A stretch of DNA of 64,000 nt from Actinoplanes sp. N902-109 (lineage in GTDB: Bacteria; Actinomycetota; Actinomycetes; Mycobacteriales; Micromonosporaceae), in assembly GCF_000389965.1 (NCBI RefSeq), contig NC_021191.1, positions 1,861,501-1,925,500 of the forward strand. The letters run 5' to 3'. Position 1 is the first letter of the stretch. Each line of letters opens with the position of its first letter. The notes beneath the pieces are model-generated. The model made no database searches and was not told the DNA's origin. It saw only the letters and a list, made by a program, of their open reading frames with translations. A program made the position numbers and the translations under genes. Below, in pieces: positions 57,681 through 64,000 of the stretch.

Positions 57681-58151
57681 GTGACCGACGACTACGTCGC
57701 CCAGCGATACGTCCACCTGCGCCGCGCGGCGTTCCTGATGTGCGGGGACTGGACGCGGGCCGGGGCGGCCGCCCGCGCGACGCTGGCCCGCGCGCTGACC
57801 GAGGCGGACGTCGGTGACCTGGACCTGTGGGCGTACGCGGATCTGATGGCGGCGTTCAAGCCCGAGCACGGCCGCCGCGAGCATGTGTTCGTGGCCCCGG
57901 GCGAGGCGGGGGCCGCCGACACCGGGGCGGCGCTGAGCGACGTCTGGACCGTGCTGGTCCTGGACGCGCTGCGCCGGCTGCCGCCGAAGTGCCGCGCGGT
58001 GCTGGTGCTGCACCACTTCTGTCATCTCTCTGTGGTGGACACCGCGGACGTTCTCGGCCTGGATGCCGGCAAGGTCACCGAGTACGAGGCCGACGGGCTG
58101 GCCGCCTTCGCCGGGCTGCTCGCCGCCACCCAGCCGGCGGGGGCGCGATGA
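57681..58151 (+). CDS. Degenerate SigE-like ECF sigma factor
   Basis: 156 aa from GTG 57681. Region 2 is recognisable (YVAQRYVHLRRAAFLMCGDW) but the -10-contacting segment is poorly conserved. Region 4 has LDALRRLPPKCRAVLVLHHFCHLSVVDTADVLGL, yet the recognition helix reads DAGKVTEYEADGLAAF, where SigE-family members have Ser/Lys/Arg-rich GTVKSR-type sequence. It may no longer bind DNA normally. Its stop overlaps the membrane-protein gene by 4 bp, as sigma/anti-sigma pairs do. Confidence 0.72.
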   Translation: MTDDYVAQRYVHLRRAAFLMCGDWTRAGAAARATLARALTEADVGDLDLWAYADLMAAFKPEHGRREHVFVAPGEAGAADTGAALSDVWTVLVLDALRRLPPKCRAVLVLHHFCHLSVVDTADVLGLDAGKVTEYEADGLAAFAGLLAATQPAGAR

Positions 58152-58912
58152 GCGCGACGATGACCGCGGTGCTCGAACGGGCCTGCGCGGGCGAACCGCC
58201 GATCGGCGATGCGGTCGACGACATCTTCCGGCAGGCCGATCGGCTGCGCCGGCGCCGGGCACGCACGGTGGTGCTGGCCGGCTTGATCGCGGTCGTGCTG
58301 GTCGTTCTGCTCGGGTACGCCCTGACGGTCGTGCTGCTGCCCGGCACCAAGCCCCGCTCGACGGCGGCCGTGGCGGTGGCGCAGCCCCGTCCGTCGGCCG
58401 TGCTCGACCCGGTGCTGTCGGTGCTGGCGGCCCCGGTCGACAGGGCCGGGGAGCGGATCGTGCCGCGCCCGCCGTTCAGCGGTTCGGGCTGGCGGCAGTA
58501 CGCGGTGTTCGACGCCGGCGGCACCGCGCGGGGCCTGGTCGAGATCGCGGTGTTCGACGCCCCGGCCGGGTTGTGCCTGCCGGTGCTGGCCGACCCCACC
58601 GCCTGTGCCCAGCCCGACCACACGGCTTCGGGGTTCGAGTACGCCCGCTACGACGCGACCGAGGACCGCGACTGGCAGGTCAACCAGGTGATCGCCCGGC
58701 GGGTCGTGGACGGCCGCACGGTGGTGGTGCAGGCAACCGGGGAGCGGGGCACCGGGGACCGGGAGCGGGGCAAGCCGCCGCTGACCACCCGCGAGGCGGC
58801 CGAGGCGGCGACGAACCCGCGCCTGGTGGACGGTTTCGGGCTGGGCGAGCGCTGCAACCAACCCGCCCCGGACTGCCCGGTGTTCCGAGTGCCGGTCCGC
58901 CCGGCCGGGTGA
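58148..58912 (+). CDS. Membrane partner of the sigma-like protein
   Basis: 254 aa. The cytosolic N-terminus (40 residues, GDAVDDIFRQADRLRRRRA) precedes one TM (TVVLAGLIAVVLVVLLGYALTVVLL) and a large extracytoplasmic domain with four cysteines (LCLPV, ACAQP, RCNQ, DCPVF) likely to form disulphides. Overlap with the sigma-like gene by 4 bp suggests an anti-sigma-like or sensor role, but no zinc-anti-sigma motif is seen. Confidence 0.7.
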   Translation: MSATMTAVLERACAGEPPIGDAVDDIFRQADRLRRRRARTVVLAGLIAVVLVVLLGYALTVVLLPGTKPRSTAAVAVAQPRPSAVLDPVLSVLAAPVDRAGERIVPRPPFSGSGWRQYAVFDAGGTARGLVEIAVFDAPAGLCLPVLADPTACAQPDHTASGFEYARYDATEDRDWQVNQVIARRVVDGRTVVVQATGERGTGDRERGKPPLTTREAAEAATNPRLVDGFGLGERCNQPAPDCPVFRVPVRPAG

Positions 58913-58928
58913 AAACCGAAGGCGCGGG

Positions 58929-59582
58929 TCAGATGCGTCGGCGGATCAGGAAGGCGACGCCGGCCAGGCCGAGCAGCACCAGCACGAGCACCGCGCCGTT
59001 GAGCAGGAACAGCTGCCGCAGCTGGGCGAACACGTCCTTGCCGACAGCCATCGGGTCCAGCTCGTCGGACTGCACGTCCACCCCGCTGCCGCCGCCGATG
59101 CCACCGGCGAGCACGTCGGTGCGCTGCTCGAGCGGGACGCCGCTGAGCCGCAGCGACTCCGACATGCTCAGCCGGCCGTAGAACCAGCCCGCCGCCTTCT
59201 TGCCGCTGGGCTGCTTGGCCGGGCGGTAGGCACGGGGACCGCCGGCGGCCTCCGGGTACAGGTCGTAGACCTGGTTGGCCTTGTCCTTGGCCAGCACGGT
59301 CACGGTGAACTTGGGGCCGAGCTTGTCGGACTTGGGCTGGGTGGTGGTCGGCGTGGCGGCGCCCAGCCAGTTGACCTCGGCCAGCAAGCGCTGGAACAGG
59401 TCCCGGCGCTCGGCCTGCTTGACCACGATCTTGCCGCCGTCGAACTTGCCGGTGATCTGCACAGCGTCCGGCTTGGCGGCTGCCTTGGGCGCGGCGTGCA
59501 CCGGGGCCGACGACAGCACCAGACCGGCCGCGGCCGCCGCGACGGCGGCCGACACCAATCGCCTGAACATCCCTCGAGCCAC
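58929..59582 (-). CDS. Exported membrane-anchored protein of unknown function
   Basis: 217 aa from GTG 59582 (GGGGGAGG ribosome binding site; ATG 59570 has poor spacing). Signal peptide to about residue 28 (...SSAPVHAAP), then a soluble Lys-rich domain with VQITGKFDGGKIVVKQAERRDLF and KFTVTVLAKDKANQVYDLYP, and a C-terminal TM with RRRI tail. Pattern suggests an exported domain held to the membrane. I recognise no family. It converges on the sigma-partner gene. Confidence 0.72.
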   Translation of the reverse strand: MARGMFRRLVSAAVAAAAAGLVLSSAPVHAAPKAAAKPDAVQITGKFDGGKIVVKQAERRDLFQRLLAEVNWLGAATPTTTQPKSDKLGPKFTVTVLAKDKANQVYDLYPEAAGGPRAYRPAKQPSGKKAAGWFYGRLSMSESLRLSGVPLEQRTDVLAGGIGGGSGVDVQSDELDPMAVGKDVFAQLRQLFLLNGAVLVLVLLGLAGVAFLIRRRI

Positions 59583-59820
59583 CGTCCGGCCTCCCCCGCC
59601 TGCGTACTGGGCATCGTCTGCTGCGATCGCGTCCTCACAGCTTTCCCGCAGATCCGTCCGGCCGCATCTCGGGCTGGGACGTTTTGGAACCATCCGGCGA
59701 ACAACGGCTGCTGATCAGCGGGCGAATACTAACTGGCGAACGCAAGCGCGGGGGGTCCCGGTCACCCGTACCGACAACACTCCCAACCCTGAGACGCAGG
59801 CCGCTGGCCTGGAGGTTGCG

Positions 59821-59867
59821 CGTTTCGGTACACGCGCACGAACTTTGCGTGCACGTGTACCGAAACG
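59821..59867. terminator. Large hairpin downstream of gltX (14 + 5 bp stem)
   Basis: CGTTTCGGTACACG (59821-59834) pairs with CGTGTACCGAAACG (59854-59867); after one mismatch, GCACG/CGTGC pairs around the loop AACTTTG. It begins 13 bp past the gltX stop. There is no U-tract. The remaining 59583-59820 stretch holds no gene. Confidence 0.75.
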
Positions 59868-59880
59868 ATTACGAAATCTG

Positions 59881-61290
59881 TCAGCCGAGCTTGGCCCGGG
59901 CCGCCGCGAGGCGCGCGAGCGTCTTGTCGCGGCCCAGCACCTCAAGCGACTCGAACAGCGGCAGGCCCACCGTGCGGCCGGTCACCGCGACCCGTACCGG
60001 GGCCTGGGTCTTGCCCAGCTTGAGCCCGCGCTCCTCACCGACCCGCTCGAGCGCACCCTTCAGCGGCTCGGCCGCCCACCCGTCGAGCGCGCCGAACGCG
60101 GCGGCGGCGGCGTCCAGGATGTCACCGGCGCCCTCCTTCATCGCCTTGTTCCAGGACTGCTCGTCGTGCACCGGCTCGGCCAGGAAGAAGAAGTCGACGT
60201 ACTCGACGATCTCGCTCAGCACCGCGATGCGGGTCTGGGCCAGCGGCGCCACGTCGGCGAAGACCTGCAGGTCGAACGCGGCCGGGTCCCACGGCGGGGC
60301 CGGGATGGTGTCGGTGCCCTGCAGCCACGGCGCGCACAGCGCGGCGAACTCCTCGCTGGAGAGCGCCCGGATGTACTCGCCGTTGAACGCGCGCAGCTTC
60401 TTGACGTCGAAGAACGCGGGGGAGTGGTTGACGTCCTCGAGCTTGAACTCCGCCTCGATGGTCTCCCACGGGACGATCTCGCGGTCACCGGTGGGCGCCC
60501 AGCCCAGCAGCATCAGGTAGTTGCGCATCGCGGCGGCCAGGTAACCCTCGTCGCGGTACGACTCCAGGGCCACCTTGTCGCGGCGCTTCGACAGCTTCTG
60601 CCGCTTCTCGTTGACGATGACCGGCACGTGCGCCCACACCGGCGGCTTGACCCCCAGCGCCTCCCAGAGCAGCTGCTGCTTGGGCGTGTTGGGCAGGTGC
60701 TCCTCGGCGCGGATGACGTGGGTGATCCCCATGGTCATGTCGTCGACGACGTTGGCCAGCAGGAACACCGCCGAGCCGTTGCTGCGGGCGATGACGAAGT
60801 CCTCGATCAGCTTGTTGTCGAACGTCGGCTCGCCGCGGACCAGGTCGACCACGACCGTCTCGCCCTCGTCGGGGGTGCGGAACCGCAGCGCCCGGCCCTC
60901 GCCCGGGCCCAGCCCGCGGTCGCGGCAGAAGCCGTCGTAGCCGGTGTGCGTGTTGCCGGTGCGGGCGATCACGTCGTCGCGCGTGCAGTCGCAGTAGTAG
61001 GCGCGGCCCTCGCCGTACAGCCGGGTGGCGGCGGCGGTGTGCTCGCTCGCATAGGTCGACTGGTAGTAGGGGCCCTCGTACGTGCCGCGCTCGATGCCGA
61101 TCCAGTCCAGCGCGGAGATGATGCCCTCGGTCCATTCGGGACGGTTGCGGGCCGCGTCGGTGTCCTCGATACGCAGGACGAAGGCGCCACCGGTCTGGCG
61201 GGCGACGATCCAGTTCTGCAGCGCCGAGCGGGCGCCGCCGACATGAAACATTCCGGTCGGTGAAGGGGCGAAGCGAACTCGTACGGTCAC
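59881..61290 (-). CDS. gltX: Glutamyl-tRNA synthetase
   Basis: 469 aa from GTG 61290. Class I synthetase: FAPSPTGMFHVGGARSALQN (HIGH type), the zinc-like YYCDCTRD segment, EEHLPNTPKQQLL, KLSKRRDKVAL (residues 232-242) and the C-terminal anticodon-binding domain. It charges tRNA-Glu and, in actinobacteria lacking GlnRS, also tRNA-Gln for amidation. Overlaps the AraC gene's stop by 4 bp. Confidence 0.97.
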   Translation of the reverse strand: MTVRVRFAPSPTGMFHVGGARSALQNWIVARQTGGAFVLRIEDTDAARNRPEWTEGIISALDWIGIERGTYEGPYYQSTYASEHTAAATRLYGEGRAYYCDCTRDDVIARTGNTHTGYDGFCRDRGLGPGEGRALRFRTPDEGETVVVDLVRGEPTFDNKLIEDFVIARSNGSAVFLLANVVDDMTMGITHVIRAEEHLPNTPKQQLLWEALGVKPPVWAHVPVIVNEKRQKLSKRRDKVALESYRDEGYLAAAMRNYLMLLGWAPTGDREIVPWETIEAEFKLEDVNHSPAFFDVKKLRAFNGEYIRALSSEEFAALCAPWLQGTDTIPAPPWDPAAFDLQVFADVAPLAQTRIAVLSEIVEYVDFFFLAEPVHDEQSWNKAMKEGAGDILDAAAAAFGALDGWAAEPLKGALERVGEERGLKLGKTQAPVRVAVTGRTVGLPLFESLEVLGRDKTLARLAAARAKLG

Positions 61291-62231
61291 GGCCCCAGCC
61301 TACGGCGCCGGTCGGCACGGTTTTCGCCGGGCAGCGCGCCGCCGGTGCGGAACCGGCCAGGGGAGATGCCGTACTTGCGGCGGAAAGCGGTGGCGAAGCC
61401 GTATTCGGTCGCATATCCGACCTGCCGGGCCACGGCCGCCAGCGGGGCCGGGCTCCGCTGGAGCAGCCGGGCCGCCGCGGTCAGCCGCCAGTCGAGCAGG
61501 TAGGACATCGGCGGCATCCCCACCGCGGCGGTGAACTGCCTGGTGAACGTGGTACGCGACATGCCCGCCACGGCACTGAGCCGGTCCACCGTCCAGGCCC
61601 GGTGCGGCTGGTCGTGGATCTCGCGCAGGGCACTGGCGACGCCCGGCGCGGTCGTTGCCGGCCACTCCTCCGGCCGTACGCAGCGCAGCACGTGCACCAG
61701 CAGCAGGTCGATGAGCGCGGCCCGGACGGTCTCGGTGCCGGCCCCGGGCTCGGCCAGGTCGGTCCGCAGCATGTCGATGACCACGCGCAACTCGGGGTCG
61801 CGCTCGTAGTCGGGGGTTACCGCGAGCACCGGCGGCAACTGCCGGACGAGCTGCGGCACCCGGCCGTTGACCATGGGGTAGGCCCCGCAGAGGAACTCGA
61901 AGTCGGCCGCGCCGGGCGGCTCGGGCACGTGCGCCAGCTCGAACGGCGGCAACCCGGCCAGCGGGACAGGGGAACTGGCCAGCCCGTGTTCGGCGCCCGC
62001 GGCCACCAGCACGACATCGCCGGGCCGCACCTCGACCGGCGGCCGGTCGGCGGTGACCAGCCAGCCCGAACCCCGCAGCAGGACGTGCACGCCGAGCACC
62101 GCGATGGGGGTGAAGCTCATGCCCCACTCGCCCGACTCGGTGATCCGGCGCCCGTGCGCGCGGGTGACCCGCACACTGTCGGTCACGGCGGTGATCATGT
62201 CCACCGCTGCATGGTAGTCGCGCGTATCCAT
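61287..62231 (-). CDS. AraC family transcriptional regulator (cupin + HTH)
   Basis: 314 aa from ATG 62231 (ATG 62198 possible). An N-terminal cupin (RPGDVVLVAAGAEHGLASS) senses a ligand. The C-terminal HTH_18 pair is complete: WTVDRLSAVAGMSRTTFTRQFTAAVG and ARQVGYATEYGFATAFRRKYGISPGRFR. It lies directly upstream of gltX with a 4-bp overlap and is divergent from the acyl-CoA-dehydrogenase-like gene, its most likely target. Confidence 0.9.
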   Translation of the reverse strand: MDTRDYHAAVDMITAVTDSVRVTRAHGRRITESGEWGMSFTPIAVLGVHVLLRGSGWLVTADRPPVEVRPGDVVLVAAGAEHGLASSPVPLAGLPPFELAHVPEPPGAADFEFLCGAYPMVNGRVPQLVRQLPPVLAVTPDYERDPELRVVIDMLRTDLAEPGAGTETVRAALIDLLLVHVLRCVRPEEWPATTAPGVASALREIHDQPHRAWTVDRLSAVAGMSRTTFTRQFTAAVGMPPMSYLLDWRLTAAARLLQRSPAPLAAVARQVGYATEYGFATAFRRKYGISPGRFRTGGALPGENRADRRRRLGP

Positions 62232-62270
62232 TCGGGCCGCTCGCGCATGGTTGCCCGGCCCGGTGGGTGA

Positions 62271-63233
62271 TTGCGTGAAGGTGTGAATCCAACCCTCGCC
62301 TCCGTACGGGAAACCGGCGCTTTCGCCCTCCGCACGCCCAAGGACCACGGCGGGTCCTGGGAGACCGCCACCGTCATCGCGCAAACCCTCGCTGAGCTGG
62401 GCCGCAGCGACCCGGCCGCGGCCTGGGTCGCGGGCACCTGCCTAACCGGCAAGACGCTGGCGGCCCGCAGCTTCGGTCCGGCCGGGGCCGAGCGGGTCTT
62501 CGCCGATCCGGACTCGCTGTTCTGCGGTTCGGGGTCACCGACCGGCCGCGGTGAGCCCGGCCCGGACGGGATCCGGCTGACCGGCCGCTGGGCGAACATC
62601 TCCGGCTGCCTGGATGCCGATTGGGCGGTGCTGGGCGCCCTGGTCGGCGGAACGTTCTCGCTGGTCGCCGTGCCGCTCACGGACCTGACGATCGACCGTA
62701 CGTGGGACATGGCGGGCATGCGTGACACCGAGAGCCACTCCGTGGTGGCCGCGGACGTGCTGGTGCCGGCCGACCTGGTGGCGCCGTTGCGGCTGCCCGG
62801 CGATCCGGCCGACATGACGCTGTTCGGCCTCAGCGTGCTGGCGCCGGTGGTGGGCGCCACGTTCGGTGCGCTGGACCTGATCGACGCGATGTTCGCCTCG
62901 GACCGTAAGCCGTACCTGACGTCGTACGCGAGCATGGGGGAGTCGCCGGGCGCGCGGCACTGGCTGGCGCAGGCGACGCACCTGGCCGGGCGCGCCGAAC
63001 GCACCATGCTCGCCGTGGCGGAGGGCGCGCCGGGCACCGGCATGGAGCTGGCGGACGCGGCGCGTGACTGCCGGTCCGCGGTGGACCTGATGCTGGATCT
63101 GCACGGCGCGAGCGGGTTCGCGATGGCGAACCCGTTGCAGCGTTTCTGGCGTGACGTGGCGGTCGGTAGCCGGCACCCGCACCTCAACCCCTATCTGGCG
63201 GTCGAGCGGTTCACGGTACCGAGCGGATCCTGA
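62271..63233 (+). CDS. Acyl-CoA dehydrogenase-like flavoprotein (HsaA-type), short N-terminus
   Basis: 320 aa from TTG 62271 (GTG 62283 also fits). It has the acyl-CoA dehydrogenase middle and C-terminal domains: GGSWETATVIAQTLAELGRSDPAAAWV, WDMAGMRDTESHSVVAADVLVP, and HGASGFAMANPLQRFWRDVAVGSRHP. This resembles HsaA-type flavin-dependent hydroxylases. About 40 N-terminal residues usual in the family are missing, so the start or gene may be truncated. Convergent with the MFS gene, with 23 bp overlap. Confidence 0.85.
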   Translation: MREGVNPTLASVRETGAFALRTPKDHGGSWETATVIAQTLAELGRSDPAAAWVAGTCLTGKTLAARSFGPAGAERVFADPDSLFCGSGSPTGRGEPGPDGIRLTGRWANISGCLDADWAVLGALVGGTFSLVAVPLTDLTIDRTWDMAGMRDTESHSVVAADVLVPADLVAPLRLPGDPADMTLFGLSVLAPVVGATFGALDLIDAMFASDRKPYLTSYASMGESPGARHWLAQATHLAGRAERTMLAVAEGAPGTGMELADAARDCRSAVDLMLDLHGASGFAMANPLQRFWRDVAVGSRHPHLNPYLAVERFTVPSGS

Positions 63234-64000
63234 CCACGAAGACCGCGCCGAGCACGGTGACGACCGCGGTCAGCACGTACAGCGCCGGATAGCCGCCCAG
63301 ATGGGTGACGATCGGGGCGGCCATGGCCGGGCCGAGCACCTGCGGCGCCGCCGTGGCGATGTTGATGACGCCCAGGTCCTTCGCGCGGTCCACGGCCGCC
63401 GGCAGCACCTGGGTGATCAGCGCGGTGTCGACGGCCAGATAGACCCCGTAGCCCGCACCGAACAGCGCCGCGGCGATCAGGGTGGCGGTCCAGGTCGGCC
63501 AGATGGCCAGCAGCAGCGCCGCGACCGCGATCACCATGCCGGACCAGACCACGAAGACCTTGCGGCGGCCGGTGCGGTCGGAGATGCGCCCGCCGATCAC
63601 CGCCGTGGCCACCATGCCCGCCGTGTAGATCAGGATCGAGATGAGCAGCCCGGTGTCCGGGTCGGCCACGCGCACCTCGTCGGTCAGGAAGTACAGCATG
63701 TACAGCGTGCCCAGGGCGTTGCCCAGCTGGATCAGGAACCGGGTGCCCCAGGCCCAGGCGTAATCCGGGTTCTCCGCGAAGATCCGCCAGAGCTTCGTGC
63801 TGGGCGCGCGGGTGCCGGCGGTCGCGGGCAGCGGGTCGTCCGGCGTCAGGACCACGAAGGGTACGGCCAGAGCACACAGCACCACGGCGATCAGGACGTA
63901 CCCGGAGAAAGTGGCAGTCACGACGGCCGTGACCAGGACGGCCCCCAGCACCAGGCCGAGCGCCTGCGGCATGCCGATCCACCCGGAGACCAGGCCGCGC
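63211..64000 (-). CDS. MFS transporter, cut by the right edge
   Basis: At least 263 codons; the frame continues off the edge through RGLVSGWIGMPQALGL. It covers the C-terminal six TM helices plus the end of the N-lobe, with the A-motif-like loop GGRISDRTGRRKVFVV and a long central loop (PDDPLPATAGTRAPSTKLWR). Major facilitator drug or sugar exporter type; the substrate is unknown. Convergent with the acyl-CoA-dehydrogenase-like gene. Confidence 0.88.
   Translation of the reverse strand, partial: RGLVSGWIGMPQALGLVLGAVLVTAVVTATFSGYVLIAVVLCALAVPFVVLTPDDPLPATAGTRAPSTKLWRIFAENPDYAWAWGTRFLIQLGNALGTLYMLYFLTDEVRVADPDTGLLISILIYTAGMVATAVIGGRISDRTGRRKVFVVWSGMVIAVAALLLAIWPTWTATLIAAALFGAGYGVYLAVDTALITQVLPAAVDRAKDLGVINIATAAPQVLGPAMAAPIVTHLGGYPALYVLTAVVTVLGAVFVVRIRSVP

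Noticed and set aside
59583..59880. Searched for a tRNA near gltX
   Set aside because: Only the hairpin at 59821-59867 is seen; no cloverleaf or TTCGA-type T-loop pairing.

Overview
The window is very GC-rich, densely coded, and uses many GTG starts and 4-bp ATGA/GTGA overlaps. It carries a FasR-fabD-fabH-acpP-fabF cluster, a mycosin protease with an EspC-like partner, HTH-DUF5753/DUF397 genes, a DUF3145 protein, Hanks-type kinases and a HelD-type helicase. Together these point to a filamentous actinobacterium, most likely of the Micromonosporaceae (Actinoplanes-like). The family assignment is inference from gene content only. I saw no tRNA, rRNA, CRISPR array, transposase or integrase.

Layout. 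0.1-4.8 kb: a secreted GH43 glycosidase, then a translationally coupled type VII secretion-associated trio (EspC-like, WXG/PPE-like with a repetitive tail, mycosin), then an HPF/RaiA-like protein. 4.8-12 kb: flavoprotein, TrmH methyltransferase, SRPBCC protein, DUF2283, a chemoreceptor fused to a PilZ domain, a phosphatase, a beta-hydroxyacid dehydrogenase and an arginyl-tRNA synthetase with a hairpin-rich leader. 12-23.4 kb: divergent RDD/SpoIIM genes. A 4.4-kb block follows (HTH-DUF5753, DUF397, DUF6232, YidD, BioY, DUF6314), and then a tightly overlapped DUF58-MoxR-DUF4350-DUF4129-membrane operon.

23.4-31.8 kb is the most interesting region. Two divergent transcription units flank a 313-bp intergenic region with palindromes. 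Leftward are a 216-aa winged-helix-like protein and a 1036-aa protein with two ATPase modules (AAA/STAND-like plus HerA/FtsK-like). Rightward are a Trypco1-type small protein and a 1322-aa trypsin-STAND NTPase-WD40 protein with an intact H39-D79-S155 triad and about 14 propeller blades. This has the hallmarks of an NTP-dependent biological conflict (defence or programmed-death) system.

31.8-51.6 kb: Tat-exported 5'-nucleotidase, a Gly/Tyr/Gln-repeat membrane protein, a Ser/Thr kinase, STAS antagonist, a kinase remnant, PfkB-SurE pair, zinc-type CDF transporter, HelD helicase, alpha/beta hydrolase, carbonic anhydrase, DUF3145, a lipoprotein GH3, and a ketopantoate-reductase-like gene divergent from a TetR gene with twin operators. 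51.6-56.3 kb: the type II fatty-acid synthesis operon (fabD, fabH, acpP, fabF) and its regulator FasR. 56.3-64 kb: a possible RiPP-like precursor split by a frame change at a G run, a TetR regulator, a degenerate sigma factor with a membrane partner, gltX, an AraC regulator, an acyl-CoA-dehydrogenase-like protein and an MFS transporter cut by the right edge.
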